64,000 nt of DNA from NCBI GenBank assembly GCA_963705885.1, contig OY970120.1:2480001-2544000 (forward strand), given 5' to 3'. Below, piece after piece: positions 19,220 to 28,069 of this stretch. Positions within the stretch are counted from its first letter, which is position 1. Each line of letters opens with the position of its first letter. Under the pieces are notes generated by a model. That model saw only the letters and a program-made list of their open reading frames with translations, was not told the DNA's origin and made no database searches. The DNA comes from MFD01275-c22 sp963705885. GTDB lineage: Bacteria; Actinomycetota; Actinomycetes; JACCUZ01. A program made the position numbers and the translations under genes.

Positions 19220-20803
19220 ATGCCCAGCACGTCAGCCGGCGCACCGCCGCGCCCGTCCCGCCCGTCCCGCGTCGTGACCGTCACCGGCGACGCGCTCCTG
19301 CTCGAGGACCTCGTCGCCGTCGCCCGGGGCGAGGCCCGCGCCGAGCTGGGCGACGGTGTCGCGCAGCGCATGGCGTTCAGCCGGTCGGTCGTGGCCGAGG
19401 CGGTCGAGCAGGACCGCGTGATGTACGGCGTCACGACCGGGTTCGGTGCCCTCGCCGACACCCACGTCGGTCGTGAGGACCTCGAGCGCATGCAGCTCGC
19501 GCTGGTCCGGTCGCACAGCGCCGGCGTGGGCGACCCGCTGCCCGACGACGTCGTGCGCGGGCTGCTGCTGCTGCGGGCCCGCACCCTGACCGCGGGGTAC
19601 TCCGGGGTCCGGACCGACCTGCCGCAGCGGCTGCTCGACCTGCTCGACCACGGCCTGCTCCCGGTGATCCCCGGCAAGGGCTCGGTGGGTGCCAGCGGCG
19701 ACCTGGCCCAGCTCGCGCACCTGGCCCAGCCGCTGGTCGGCGAGGGCCGCCTGCGCCGGGCCGGCGACGACCCGCGCGGCCGCCCGTCGGCCGAGATGCT
19801 CGCCGAGGAGGGCCTCGAGCCGCTGACCCTGGCGGCCAAGGAGGGTCTGTCGCTGATCAACGGCACCGAGCCGATGCAGGTGCTGCTCGCGCTCGCCGTC
19901 GACGAGATCGCCCTGCTGCTCAAGGTCGCCGACATCTCCTGCGCGATGAGCATCGAGGCCCTGCTGGGCACCGACAAGGCCTACGACGAGCGGGTCCAGG
20001 TCATCCGGCCGCACCCCGGACAGCTCGCCAGCGCGAGCAACCTGCGCCGGCTGCTGGCCGGCAGCCCGCTGGTCGCCAGCCACCGGGAGAGCGACCACGC
20101 GGTGCAGGACTCCTACTGCCTGCGCTGCGCCCCGCAGGTCCACGGGGCCGTCCGCGACGTGCATGCCCACGCCCGGCGGGTCATCGACATCGAGCTCGGG
20201 TCGGTCGTGGACAACCCGGTGATCGTGCCCGACGGAGAGGTGATGTCGACCGGCAACTTCCACGGCGAGCCGCTGGCCTTCGCCGGCGACATGCTCGCGA
20301 TCGCGGTCTCCGAGCTCGCGAGCATCGCCGAGCGGCGCACCGACCGCATGCTCGACCCGGCGTTCTCCCGCGACCTGCCCGCGTTCCTGGCGCGGGACCC
20401 CGGCACCAACTCCGGCTTCATGATCGCGCAGTACACCGCCGCGTCCCTGGTCAGCGAGAACAAGATCCTCGCCCACCCGAGCAGCGTCGACACCATCCCC
20501 ACCTCGGGCAACCAGGAGGACCACGTCTCGATGGGCTGGACCTCGATGCGCAAGCTGCGCGAGGTCGTCGCCAACGTGCGTTCGGTGCTCGCCGTCGAGG
20601 TTCTGGCCGCCGCTCAGGCGGTCGACTTCCGCTCCTCGCTCGCACAGCCGGGGGACGCCACGGCCGCCGCGCACGGCGTCGTGCGCTCCGAGGTCCCCGC
20701 GATGGACACCGACCGCGAGGTGGCCGGGCAGATCGCGACGGTCGACCGGCTGCTTCCCGAGGTCGTCGCGGCGGTCGAGGGCGCGATCGGTGCCCTCGAC
20801 TAG
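19220..20803 (+). CDS. hutH: Histidine ammonia-lyase HutH
   Basis: 527 aa, deaminates histidine to urocanate, the first step of histidine degradation. The Ala-Ser-Gly triad that cyclises to the MIO electrophile is at about residues 158-160 in GSVGASGDLAQLAHLA. YGVTTGFGALAD, GLSLINGTEPMQ, QDSYCLRCAPQVHGA and GNFHGEPLAFAGDML are typical. Length is normal. ATG 19220 is chosen over TTG 19211 because TAGGTT (19207-19212) ends 7 nt before it, a leaderless start. pabB overlaps its end by 14 bp. Other hut genes lie 2.4 kb (hutU) and 5.7 kb (hutI) downstream. Confidence 0.96.
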   Translation: MPSTSAGAPPRPSRPSRVVTVTGDALLLEDLVAVARGEARAELGDGVAQRMAFSRSVVAEAVEQDRVMYGVTTGFGALADTHVGREDLERMQLALVRSHSAGVGDPLPDDVVRGLLLLRARTLTAGYSGVRTDLPQRLLDLLDHGLLPVIPGKGSVGASGDLAQLAHLAQPLVGEGRLRRAGDDPRGRPSAEMLAEEGLEPLTLAAKEGLSLINGTEPMQVLLALAVDEIALLLKVADISCAMSIEALLGTDKAYDERVQVIRPHPGQLASASNLRRLLAGSPLVASHRESDHAVQDSYCLRCAPQVHGAVRDVHAHARRVIDIELGSVVDNPVIVPDGEVMSTGNFHGEPLAFAGDMLAIAVSELASIAERRTDRMLDPAFSRDLPAFLARDPGTNSGFMIAQYTAASLVSENKILAHPSSVDTIPTSGNQEDHVSMGWTSMRKLREVVANVRSVLAVEVLAAAQAVDFRSSLAQPGDATAAAHGVVRSEVPAMDTDREVAGQIATVDRLLPEVVAAVEGAIGALD

Positions 20804-21809
20804 CCAGCCCGTCCTGCCGTACGCCTGGTTCGGCGGCCGCCTGGCCACCGGGCTGCGCGACGTCACCGACGACGTGGCCGCGCTCGACGGCACCGGTTGG
20901 TGGGCGGTGGTCCTCGGCTTCGAGGGCGACGTGCTGTGCGCCCGCTTCTCCGACGTACGCGAGCAGGCGCTGCCCCCTGCCCCCTGGCCCGGGGTGCCCT
21001 CGACGGCCTGGGTCTCGTCGATGTCACGCGAGGACTACGTCACCGGCGTCGCCCGGGTCCGCGAGGGCATCGCGGCCGGTGACTACTACCAGGTGAACCT
21101 GTGCCGGGTGCTCTCCGCGCCCCTGCCCACCGGAGCGGACGCGGCCGGGCTCGCCGGGGTGCTCGCCCGGGGCAACCCGGCGCCGTACGCCGGCGTGGTG
21201 CACGTGCCGGACCGCGACGTCGCGGTCGTCACCGCCTCGCCGGAGCTGTTCCTGCGCCGCCGCGGCGCGATGGTCGAGTCGGGGCCGATCAAGGGCACGG
21301 CCACCACTGCGGAGGGGCTCTCGGCCAAGGACCGCGCCGAGAACGTCATGATCGTCGACCTGGTGCGCAACGACCTGGGGGCGGTCGCGGTGACCGGCTC
21401 CGTCGGGGTGCCGGCCCTGTGCACGGTCGAGCAGCACCCGGGACTCGTGCACCTGGTCTCGACGGTGCGCGCGAGGCTGCGGCCGGACGCGGGGTGGGCC
21501 GACCTCCTCGCCGCGTCCTTCCCGCCGGGCTCGGTGACGGGCGCGCCGAAGTCGAGCGCCCTCACCGCGATCGGCGAGCTCGAGCCCGTGGCGCGCGGGC
21601 CGTACTGCGGCGCGGTCGGCTGGGTCGACGCCGACCGTCAGGAGGCGGCGCTCGCGGTGGGTATCAGGACGTTCTGGGTGGCGGGCGGCAGACTCCACCT
21701 CGGCACCGGCGCGGGCATCACCTGGGGCTCCGACGCCGGCGCGGAGTGGGACGAGACCGAGCTGAAGGCGCGGCGGCTGTTGACGGTCGCCGCCGAGGAG
21801 GCGAGATGA
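20790..21809 (+). CDS. pabB: Aminodeoxychorismate synthase component I (PabB)
   Basis: 339 aa, makes 4-amino-4-deoxychorismate from chorismate and ammonia for folate synthesis. SREDYVTGVARVREGIAAGD, YYQVNLCRVLSAPL, ASPELFLRRRG, SGPIKGTATT (the PIKGT motif of PabB rather than TrpE) and VMIVDLVRNDLG are diagnostic, with GSVTGAPKSSALTAI towards the C-terminus. GTG 20790 lies inside hutH. It is shorter than E. coli PabB (about 450 aa), lacking much of the N-terminal lobe, as in several actinobacterial homologues. No pabA glutaminase is in the window. It is coupled to pabC by a 4-bp overlap. Confidence 0.9.
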   Translation: MPSTSQPVLPYAWFGGRLATGLRDVTDDVAALDGTGWWAVVLGFEGDVLCARFSDVREQALPPAPWPGVPSTAWVSSMSREDYVTGVARVREGIAAGDYYQVNLCRVLSAPLPTGADAAGLAGVLARGNPAPYAGVVHVPDRDVAVVTASPELFLRRRGAMVESGPIKGTATTAEGLSAKDRAENVMIVDLVRNDLGAVAVTGSVGVPALCTVEQHPGLVHLVSTVRARLRPDAGWADLLAASFPPGSVTGAPKSSALTAIGELEPVARGPYCGAVGWVDADRQEAALAVGIRTFWVAGGRLHLGTGAGITWGSDAGAEWDETELKARRLLTVAAEEAR

Positions 21810-22630
21810 GGGTCTGGCTCGACGGCACGGTCGTGGACGGCGCCGACGCGCGGGTGTCGGTCTTCGACCACGGGCTCACGGTCGGGGACGGCGTGTTCGA
21901 GACGGCGAAGGTGGTCGGCGGCGTGCCCTTCGCGCTGACCCGGCACCTCGTCCGGCTGGGGGAGTCGGCGGCCGGGCTGGGGCTCCCGGCGCCCGACGTG
22001 TCGGCAGTGCGTGCCGCCGTCGAGGAGGTCCTCGTCGCCAACGCGGAGCACCACGAACGACCGCTGCGGCTGCGCATCACCCTGACCGGCGGCACGAGCC
22101 CCCTCGGGTCCGACCGCGGCGACGCGGGCCCGACCCTGGTCGTCGCGCTGGCGCCGATGGCCGGGTGGGCGGCGTCGGCGAAGGTCGTCGTCGCGCCGTG
22201 GGTGCGCAACGAGCGATCCGCGACGGCCGGGCTCAAGACGACGTCGTACGCCGAGAACGTCGTCGCGCTCGCGCACGCCAAGGCGCGGGGCGGCAGCGAG
22301 GCGGTCCTCGCCAACACGGTCGGCGACCTGTGCGAGGGCACCGGCTCGAACGTCTTCCTGGTGCGCGACGGCGTGGTGTCGACGCCGTCACTGCACTCCG
22401 GCTGCCTGGCCGGCGTCACCCGGGCGCTGCTGCTCGAGTGGGCCGACGTCGTGGAGGAGGACCTGCCGATGGGCACGCTGACCGAGGCCGACGAGGTGTT
22501 CCTGACCTCCTCGACGCGCGACCTGCAGGCGGTGCACGCCGTGGACGACCACCCGGTGGCGCTCGGGCCGGTCACCGAGCGGCTGGCGGCGCTGTTCGCC
22601 GAGCGGGCCGCGGCGGACCTCGACCCCTGA
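21806..22630 (+). CDS. pabC: Aminodeoxychorismate lyase (PabC), class IV aminotransferase fold
   Basis: 274 aa, a PLP enzyme. Its presumed reaction is release of pyruvate from aminodeoxychorismate to give p-aminobenzoate. VSVFDHGLTVGDGVFET near the N-terminus, the PLP lysine in AGLKTTSYAENVVAL, EGTGSNVFLVRDG and VFLTSSTRDLQAV are class IV features. ATG 21806 overlaps the pabB stop. Partnership with PabB makes the lyase the best call over a D-amino acid or branched-chain aminotransferase of the same fold. Confidence 0.9.
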   Translation: MRVWLDGTVVDGADARVSVFDHGLTVGDGVFETAKVVGGVPFALTRHLVRLGESAAGLGLPAPDVSAVRAAVEEVLVANAEHHERPLRLRITLTGGTSPLGSDRGDAGPTLVVALAPMAGWAASAKVVVAPWVRNERSATAGLKTTSYAENVVALAHAKARGGSEAVLANTVGDLCEGTGSNVFLVRDGVVSTPSLHSGCLAGVTRALLLEWADVVEEDLPMGTLTEADEVFLTSSTRDLQAVHAVDDHPVALGPVTERLAALFAERAAADLDP

Positions 22631-22663
22631 GGGCCGGACGTGGGCCTCGCGGGCTCAGGCGGC

Positions 22664-23050
22664 TCAGGCGGCGACGAAGTCGGCGCCGGTCAGGTCCGAC
22701 GACGACCAGATCTCGCTGACCAGACCGTCGCGGAAGCGCAGGACGACGAGCGCGGTGTGCACCACGGCGTCGCCCCACCCGGGCCGCCCGACCGAGGCGT
22801 GCACCAGGCAGACCGCCGTGTCGCCGTGCGACCCGACCAGCTCGACGGTGGCGTCGGGGATGGTGGCGCACGCGGTCAGCGCGAGCTCGCGCAGCCCGGC
22901 CCATCCGGTGGGCTCGTCGGGTCGGGCGCTGCGGTTGACGACGTCAGGGTGGGTCAGGCGCTGCAGGGCCAGGACGTCGCCGCCCAGGATGGCCTGGACG
23001 ACGGCGGGTGCGGTCACCGCCTGGGCCCACGCAGGTCGCAGTTGCACCAT
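22664..23050 (-). CDS. SnoaL-like / NTF2-fold protein
   Basis: 128 aa. VQAILGGDVLALQRLTHPDV, GWAGLRELALTACATIPDA and VVLRFRDGLVSEIWSSSDLT follow the alpha/beta-barrel pattern of SnoaL-like polyketide cyclases and related NTF2 proteins. These are often small-molecule isomerases or binding proteins of unknown substrate. ATG 23050 has GGAGG 10 nt upstream. It is divergent from hutU, with 178 bp of shared upstream sequence. Confidence 0.75.
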   Translation of the reverse strand: MVQLRPAWAQAVTAPAVVQAILGGDVLALQRLTHPDVVNRSARPDEPTGWAGLRELALTACATIPDATVELVGSHGDTAVCLVHASVGRPGWGDAVVHTALVVLRFRDGLVSEIWSSSDLTGADFVAA

Positions 23051-23228
23051 GTCATGAAATCCTCCGGTGACCGTTCTGTGCATCGGGTCCTCGGCCAGAG
23101 CGCGTGGGCCGAAGCACCGGTCCGGGGTCGTGCGAACGGCCCATCCCGCCCTCGGACGAGATCCTTGTGCGCGCGAACCCCACCTCGCCGGCGCGTCCGG
23201 TGTGTCGGCCCTCACTAGGGTGCCGGGC

Positions 23229-24911
23229 ATGGACGGAGCCCGACCGGTCCGCGCGCCGCGCGGCACAGACCTGACCTGTCGCTCGTGGGGGGCCGAGGCA
23301 GCGTTGCGGATGCTGCACAACAACCTCGACCCGGAGGTCGCCGAGCGGCCCGACGACCTCGTCGTCTACGGCGGCTCGGGCCGGGCGGCGAGGTCGTGGG
23401 CGGCCTTCGACGCGATCGTGCGGTCGCTGCGCGAGATGGCGCCCGACGACACCCTCCTGGTGCAGTCGGGCAAGCCGGTCGGCGTGGTGCGCACCCACGA
23501 GAGCGCCCCGCGGGTGCTCATCGCGAACTCGCTGCTCGTGCCGCGGTGGGCCACGCCCGAGCACTTCCGCGAGCTCGAGGACGCGGGCCTGATGATGTAC
23601 GGCCAGATGACGGCCGGGTCGTGGATCTACATCGGGACGCAAGGGATCCTGCAGGGGACGTACGCGACGTTCACCGAGGTCGCGAACCAGCATTTCGGCG
23701 GCACGCTCGCCGGCACGATCACCCTCACCGGCGGCCTCGGCGGCATGGGCGGTGCCCAGCCGCTCGCCGTCACCGGCAACGGGGGAGCGGTGCTGTGCAT
23801 CGAGGTCGACCCGTGGCGCGCGCAGCGCCGGCTCGACCACGGCTACCTCGACGAGATCGCCGACTCCCTCGACGACGGCATCGCACGCGTGGAGGCCGCC
23901 AAGAGGGACCGCCGGGCGCTCTCGGTGGCCGTCGTCGCCAACTGCGCCGACGTGCTGCCCGAGCTGGTGCGCCGCGGCTGGGCGCCCGACGTCGTGACCG
24001 ACCAGACCTCCGCCCACGACGAGCTCAACGGCTACGTCCCCAACGGCATGACGCTGGAGGAGGCCGCCGAGCTGCGCACGGCCAAGCCCCAGGACTACGT
24101 CGACCGCTCGCGGGTCGCGATGGCCGAGCACTGCCGGGCCATGGTCGACCTGTTGAACGCGGGCGCGGTGGTGTTCGACTACGGCAACGGACTGCGCGGC
24201 CAGGCCCAGGACGCCGGGTTCGCCGAGGCGTTCTCCTACCCCGGGTTCGTCGTCGCGTACATCCGGCCGCTCTTCGCCCGCGGCGCGGGCCCGTTCCGCT
24301 GGGCCTGCCTTTCCGGCTCGGCCCAGGACCTCGCCGCGACCGACGACGCGGTGCTCAAGGCGTTCCCGGACGACGACGCGCTGCAGCGGTGGATGCGCTT
24401 CGCCGCCGAGAAGGTCCAGGGGCAGGGCCTGCCGTCGCGCATCTGCTGGGTCGGCTACGGCGAGCGCCACGTCGCCGGTCAGGCGTTCTCCGAGCTCGTG
24501 CGCTCCGGTGCCGTGGAGGCGCCGATCGTCATCGGGCGCGACCACCTCGACGCGGGCTCGGTCGCCTCGCCCGAGCGCGAGACCGAGGGGATGCGGGACG
24601 GCACCGACGCGGTCGCGGACTGGCCGGTGCTCAACGCCCTGCTCAACACGGCCTCCGGCGCGACGTGGGTGTCGGTGCACCACGGGGGCGGCGTCGGCAT
24701 CGGGAAGTCGATCCACGCCGGGGTCGTCGTGGTCGCCGACGGCACCGACGACGGCTACGACCGGGTGACCCGGGTGCTCACCAACGACCCGGGCACCGGT
24801 GTGCTGCGCCACGCCGACGCGGGCTACGAGATCGCCGAGCGGACCGCCCGCGAGGTCGGCATCCGCATCCCGATGCTCGACGGCACCCACGCCCCGCCCT
24901 GGCAGCCCTGA
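23229..24911 (+). CDS. hutU: Urocanate hydratase HutU
   Basis: 560 aa, converts urocanate to imidazolonepropionate using tightly bound NAD. YGGSGRAARSW, TLLVQSGKPVGVVRTHE, MYGQMTAGSWIYIGTQG, GGLGGMGGAQPLAVTGNGG, DQTSAHDELNGYVPNGM, FDYGNGLRGQA and SVHHGGGVGIGKSIHAG are strictly conserved urocanase segments. ATG 23229 follows TAGGGT (23216-23221) by 7 nt, so it is probably leaderless, with the same architecture as hutH. It is transcribed alone, convergent with the CGNR regulator gene. Confidence 0.97.
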   Translation: MDGARPVRAPRGTDLTCRSWGAEAALRMLHNNLDPEVAERPDDLVVYGGSGRAARSWAAFDAIVRSLREMAPDDTLLVQSGKPVGVVRTHESAPRVLIANSLLVPRWATPEHFRELEDAGLMMYGQMTAGSWIYIGTQGILQGTYATFTEVANQHFGGTLAGTITLTGGLGGMGGAQPLAVTGNGGAVLCIEVDPWRAQRRLDHGYLDEIADSLDDGIARVEAAKRDRRALSVAVVANCADVLPELVRRGWAPDVVTDQTSAHDELNGYVPNGMTLEEAAELRTAKPQDYVDRSRVAMAEHCRAMVDLLNAGAVVFDYGNGLRGQAQDAGFAEAFSYPGFVVAYIRPLFARGAGPFRWACLSGSAQDLAATDDAVLKAFPDDDALQRWMRFAAEKVQGQGLPSRICWVGYGERHVAGQAFSELVRSGAVEAPIVIGRDHLDAGSVASPERETEGMRDGTDAVADWPVLNALLNTASGATWVSVHHGGGVGIGKSIHAGVVVVADGTDDGYDRVTRVLTNDPGTGVLRHADAGYEIAERTAREVGIRIPMLDGTHAPPWQP

Positions 24912-24981
24912 CCCCGGCTTCCGCAATCGACCGTGGTCGAACTCACCGGGGGCGGTGGGGCGGCGGGGCGCCGGGTCGGGC

Positions 24982-25542
24982 TCAGCCGGTGCGCTGGCGG
25001 GCGCGGTAGGCCGCGACGTGCAGCCGGTTGCCGCACGTGCGGCTGTCGCAGTAGCGCTTGGACCGGTTGCGCGAGAGGTCGACGAGGACCCGCTCGCAGT
25101 CCGGCGCCGTGCAGGTCGCGAGGCGCTGGCGCTCGCCGGCCGCGATGACGAAGGCCAGCGCCATGCCGCCGTCGGCCGCCAGGTGCTCGGCCAACCGGGA
25201 CCCGGGCGCGTAGTAGTGGACGTGCAGGGGCCATCCGTCGTGGTCGGTGAGCCGTGGCGTCGTGCGCGCGTCGGCGATCAGGTCGTTGACCAGCCGGACG
25301 GCGGTCTGCTCGTCCTCGGCCAGGAACACCGCGCGCAACCGGTCGCGCAGCCGCCGCACCGCCGCCAGGTCCTCGCGCCCGAGCCGGCCGGTGTCGGACA
25401 CCGCCTGCCGCGCGACGAGGTCCTCGAGAGCGGCGACATCCGCCAGCCCGTCCTCGGCCGATCCCGCCGACGCCCCCGGCGCCGTGTTCACGACCTCGAC
25501 GACCGTCGCCAGGGCGCACTGGGTGTCGTGGCCGAAGTCCAC
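24982..25542 (-). CDS. CGNR zinc-finger regulator (ABATE domain)
   Basis: 186 aa. The N-terminal about 120 residues form the ABATE domain thought to sense a ligand (LVNTAPG-like region, VRLVNDLIADARTTPRL). The C-terminus holds the zinc finger LATCTAPDCERVLVDLSRNR plus YCDSRTCGNRLHVAAYRAR, with the defining CGNR motif. GTG 25542 has an AGGAG site. It is divergent from the EamA transporter gene, a frequent pairing, so it probably regulates that transporter and perhaps hutI behind it. Confidence 0.9.
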   Translation of the reverse strand: MDFGHDTQCALATVVEVVNTAPGASAGSAEDGLADVAALEDLVARQAVSDTGRLGREDLAAVRRLRDRLRAVFLAEDEQTAVRLVNDLIADARTTPRLTDHDGWPLHVHYYAPGSRLAEHLAADGGMALAFVIAAGERQRLATCTAPDCERVLVDLSRNRSKRYCDSRTCGNRLHVAAYRARQRTG

Positions 25543-25622
25543 CCGGGCTCCTTCCGCTGATATCGTCTCGCGCTGTCACGAGTGTAACCGCAGGATGCTG
25601 CTGACGGAGGCGGAGGGGAGAC

Positions 25623-26531
25623 ATGGCACTCACCGACCGCCCCGCGCTCGCGGCCGCCGCGGGAGCCGCCTGCATCGCGAGCTCGGCCACGCTGGTCCGG
25701 CTGGCCGACGTGGCTCCCGCCACGGCCGCCACGTTCCGCTGCCTGTACGCCCTCCCGGTGCTCGCGCTGATCATGCTGCGCGAGGACCGACGTTACGGCA
25801 CCCGACCGCCGCGGGACCGCTGGCTGGCGGCCGCCGCGGGGGTGTTCTTCGCGGTCGACCTCGTGCTCTGGCACCACGCGATCGCCGCCGTCGGCGCCGG
25901 GATCGCGACGGTCCTGGGCAACCTGCAGGTCGTGTTCGTCGGGCTCATCGCCTGGTGGGTGCTGCACGAACGCCCCGGACCTCGGCTGGTCGCGGCGGTG
26001 CCGGTCGTGCTGGTCGGCGTCGTGCTCATCTCCGGGCTGGTCGGCGCGGACGCGTACGGCGACGACCCGGCCATGGGAGTCGTCTTCGGCGTCGGCACCT
26101 CGATCGCGTACGCCGGCTTCCTGCTCCTCCTGCGCCGCGGCTCGCACGACCTGCGCCGCACCGCGGGGCCGCTTTTCGACGCGACCGCCGTCGCCGCCGT
26201 GGTCTCGGTCGCGATGGGCCCGTGGACCGGCGGCATCGACCTGGTGCCGGCGTGGCCGGCGCACGGCTGGCTGGTCGCGCTCGCCGTCACGTCCCAGGTC
26301 GTGGGCTGGCTGCTCATCGCCGTCTCGCTGCCGCGGGTGCCGGCCGTGCTGACCTCGGTCATCCTCCTGCTGCAGCCGGTCGCCTCGGTGCTGCTCGCCG
26401 CCGCGGTGCTCACCGAGCGACCGTCGCCGCTGCAGCTCCTGGGCTGCCTGGTCGTGCTGGCGGGCGTGGTCGCGGCGACCACGGGGAGGCGGGCCAGCCG
26501 GGCCGAGAGGGCGGGCAGGATCGCGGCATGA
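25623..26531 (+). CDS. EamA/DMT-superfamily transporter
   Basis: 302 aa with ten hydrophobic segments in two five-helix EamA repeats, e.g. AATFRCLYALPVLALIML in the first and VVSVAMGPW, AVLTSVILLLQPVASVLLAA in the second. Such proteins export or import small metabolites such as amino acids or their analogues. GGAGG/GGGGAG lies before ATG 25623. The stop overlaps the hutI start by 4 bp, so it is co-translated with imidazolonepropionase; the substrate might be a histidine catabolite, by inference only. Confidence 0.88.
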   Translation: MALTDRPALAAAAGAACIASSATLVRLADVAPATAATFRCLYALPVLALIMLREDRRYGTRPPRDRWLAAAAGVFFAVDLVLWHHAIAAVGAGIATVLGNLQVVFVGLIAWWVLHERPGPRLVAAVPVVLVGVVLISGLVGADAYGDDPAMGVVFGVGTSIAYAGFLLLLRRGSHDLRRTAGPLFDATAVAAVVSVAMGPWTGGIDLVPAWPAHGWLVALAVTSQVVGWLLIAVSLPRVPAVLTSVILLLQPVASVLLAAAVLTERPSPLQLLGCLVVLAGVVAATTGRRASRAERAGRIAA

Positions 26532-27694
26532 ACCTCACCGTGCGCGGCATCGGCCGCCTGCTGACCATGTCCGGCGACCCCGTGCACGACGCGGCCGTCG
26601 TCGTCCGGGAGGGGCGGGTCGCGTGGACCGGGCGCGCTGCCGACCTGCCGCCCGACGCGCCGGAGGAGCAGCTCGACGCCGGGGGCGCGTGCGTGGTGCC
26701 GGGGTTCGTCGACGCGCACACGCACCTGCTCTGGGCCGGCGTCCGGCGCGGCGAGTTCGTCGCGCGGCTCGCCGGCACGGCCTACGACGGCGGCGGCATC
26801 AGGACGACGGTCTCGGCCACGGCGCGGGCCACGGACGCGGAGCTGCTCGACCTGGCCGCCGGGCGCGCTGCCGCGGCGGTGTCGCACGGGACCACGACGA
26901 TGGAGGTCAAGACCGGCTACGGGCTCACGCCGGACGCCGAGCTGCGGCTGCTGCGCCTGGTGGGCGAGCTGGCCGGGCGTACCCCGCTGCGGCTCGAGGC
27001 GACCTACCTCGGGGCGCACGTCGTGCCCGCCGGTCGCGACCGGGACGACTACGTCGCCGAGGTGCTGGCCACCCTGCCCGCGGCGGCCGCCGCCGGCGCC
27101 CGGTGGTGCGACGTCTTCTGCGACGAGGGAGTGTTCACGGTCGAGGAGGCCCGGCGCATCCTCACCGCGGCCAGGGACGAGGGGCTGGGACTGCGGCTGC
27201 ACGCCGAGGAGATCGCCCGGACGGGTGCCGCCGCCCTGGCCGCCGAGCTCGGCTGCGCGAGCGCCGACCACCTCGAGCACGTGAGCAGCGAGGACGCCCG
27301 GGCGATGGCCGCCGCCGGGGTCGTCGGGGTGCTGCTGCCGACGGTCACGCTCTCACTGCGTTCGCAGGCCTGGGGCCACGCCGCGGTGCTGCGCGAGGCG
27401 GGGGTCGAGCTGGCGCTCGCGACCGACTGCAACCCGGGGACCTCGTGGTGCGAGTCGATGCCCTACGCGATCCAGCTCGCCTGCCTGGCCATGGGCCTGT
27501 CCGTCGACGAGGCGTTCCGGGCGGCCACCCTGGGTGCGGCCCGCTCGCTGCGGCGTGAGGACGTCGGGCACCTCGGCGTCGGGGCGCGCGGCGACCTCGC
27601 CGTGCTCGCCGCCGAGCACGAGGCGGACGTGGTCGCCCACCTCGGCGGCCGCCCGGTCGACCGGACCGTGCTCGGCGGCACCGTGGTCGCCTGA
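26528..27694 (+). CDS. hutI: Imidazolonepropionase HutI
   Basis: 388 aa, a metal-dependent amidohydrolase that opens imidazolonepropionate to N-formimino-L-glutamate. Metal ligands lie in VPGFVDAHTHLLWAGVRRGE (HxH), LHAEEIARTGA and the late Asp in ALATDCNPGTSWCESM. TTTMEVKTGYGL and ATYLGAHVVPAGRDRDDYV are typical of the family. ATG 26528 overlaps the upstream transporter stop. The enzyme for the next step (HutF/HutG, HutE) is not seen in the window. Confidence 0.95.
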   Translation: MNLTVRGIGRLLTMSGDPVHDAAVVVREGRVAWTGRAADLPPDAPEEQLDAGGACVVPGFVDAHTHLLWAGVRRGEFVARLAGTAYDGGGIRTTVSATARATDAELLDLAAGRAAAAVSHGTTTMEVKTGYGLTPDAELRLLRLVGELAGRTPLRLEATYLGAHVVPAGRDRDDYVAEVLATLPAAAAAGARWCDVFCDEGVFTVEEARRILTAARDEGLGLRLHAEEIARTGAAALAAELGCASADHLEHVSSEDARAMAAAGVVGVLLPTVTLSLRSQAWGHAAVLREAGVELALATDCNPGTSWCESMPYAIQLACLAMGLSVDEAFRAATLGAARSLRREDVGHLGVGARGDLAVLAAEHEADVVAHLGGRPVDRTVLGGTVVA

Positions 27695-27699
27695 CGCGG

Positions 27700-28005
27700 T
27701 CAGTCGAAGACGCGGTACGAGCCGACGACCGTCGCGGGGGAGGGCGCCGGGGGCTCGACGCACCGGTCGAGCAGCTCACGCTGGAACTCGGCGAAGGCCG
27801 GCGACGCGCTCAGCGGGTTGGACCCGTCCGCGGTCTCGACCGAGGCGACGTGGACGAAGCTGACGCCGTCCTCGAGCCGGAACGTGGCGTAGCGCAGACC
27901 GTCGGGCCGGGTCTCGGCGAGCTCCTGGAAGACCTTCTCGACCAGCTGCTGGTTGTGCTCCGCACCCTCCTCGGTGGTCCGGTAGCGCACGACGACGGGG
28001 TTCAT
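27700..28005 (-). CDS. Putative antibiotic-biosynthesis-monooxygenase-like protein
   Basis: 101 aa. VVVRYRTTEEGAEHNQQLVE, DGLRYATFRLEDGVSFVHVA and SPAFAEFQRELLDRCVEPP follow the dimeric alpha-beta barrel pattern of ABM-like proteins. ATG 28005 has GGAGA upstream. It is divergent from an ArsR-type regulator, and the operator between them (28027-28060) suggests it is a regulatory target. The enzymatic role is unknown. Confidence 0.72.
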   Translation of the reverse strand: MNPVVVRYRTTEEGAEHNQQLVEKVFQELAETRPDGLRYATFRLEDGVSFVHVASVETADGSNPLSASPAFAEFQRELLDRCVEPPAPSPATVVGSYRVFD

Positions 28006-28026
28006 GGGGGTCTCCTCGGGGTATCG

Positions 28027-28060
28027 GTAACCAGACAGTTACGGTAACACAGGTGTTACC
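28027..28060. promoter_or_regulatory. Tandem ArsR-type operators in the divergent intergenic region
   Basis: Two inverted repeats built from GTAAC. The strong one is GGTAACAC-AG-GTGTTACC (28043-28060), with perfect 8-bp arms; the weaker one is GTAAC-N6-GTTAC (28027-28042). The strong copy overlaps the TACCAT hexamer (28057-28062) that ends 7 nt before the regulator GTG. The ArsR protein encoded next is the obvious ligand, giving autoregulation and control of the divergent gene. Confidence 0.75.
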
Positions 28061-28069
28061 ATCAGACCC

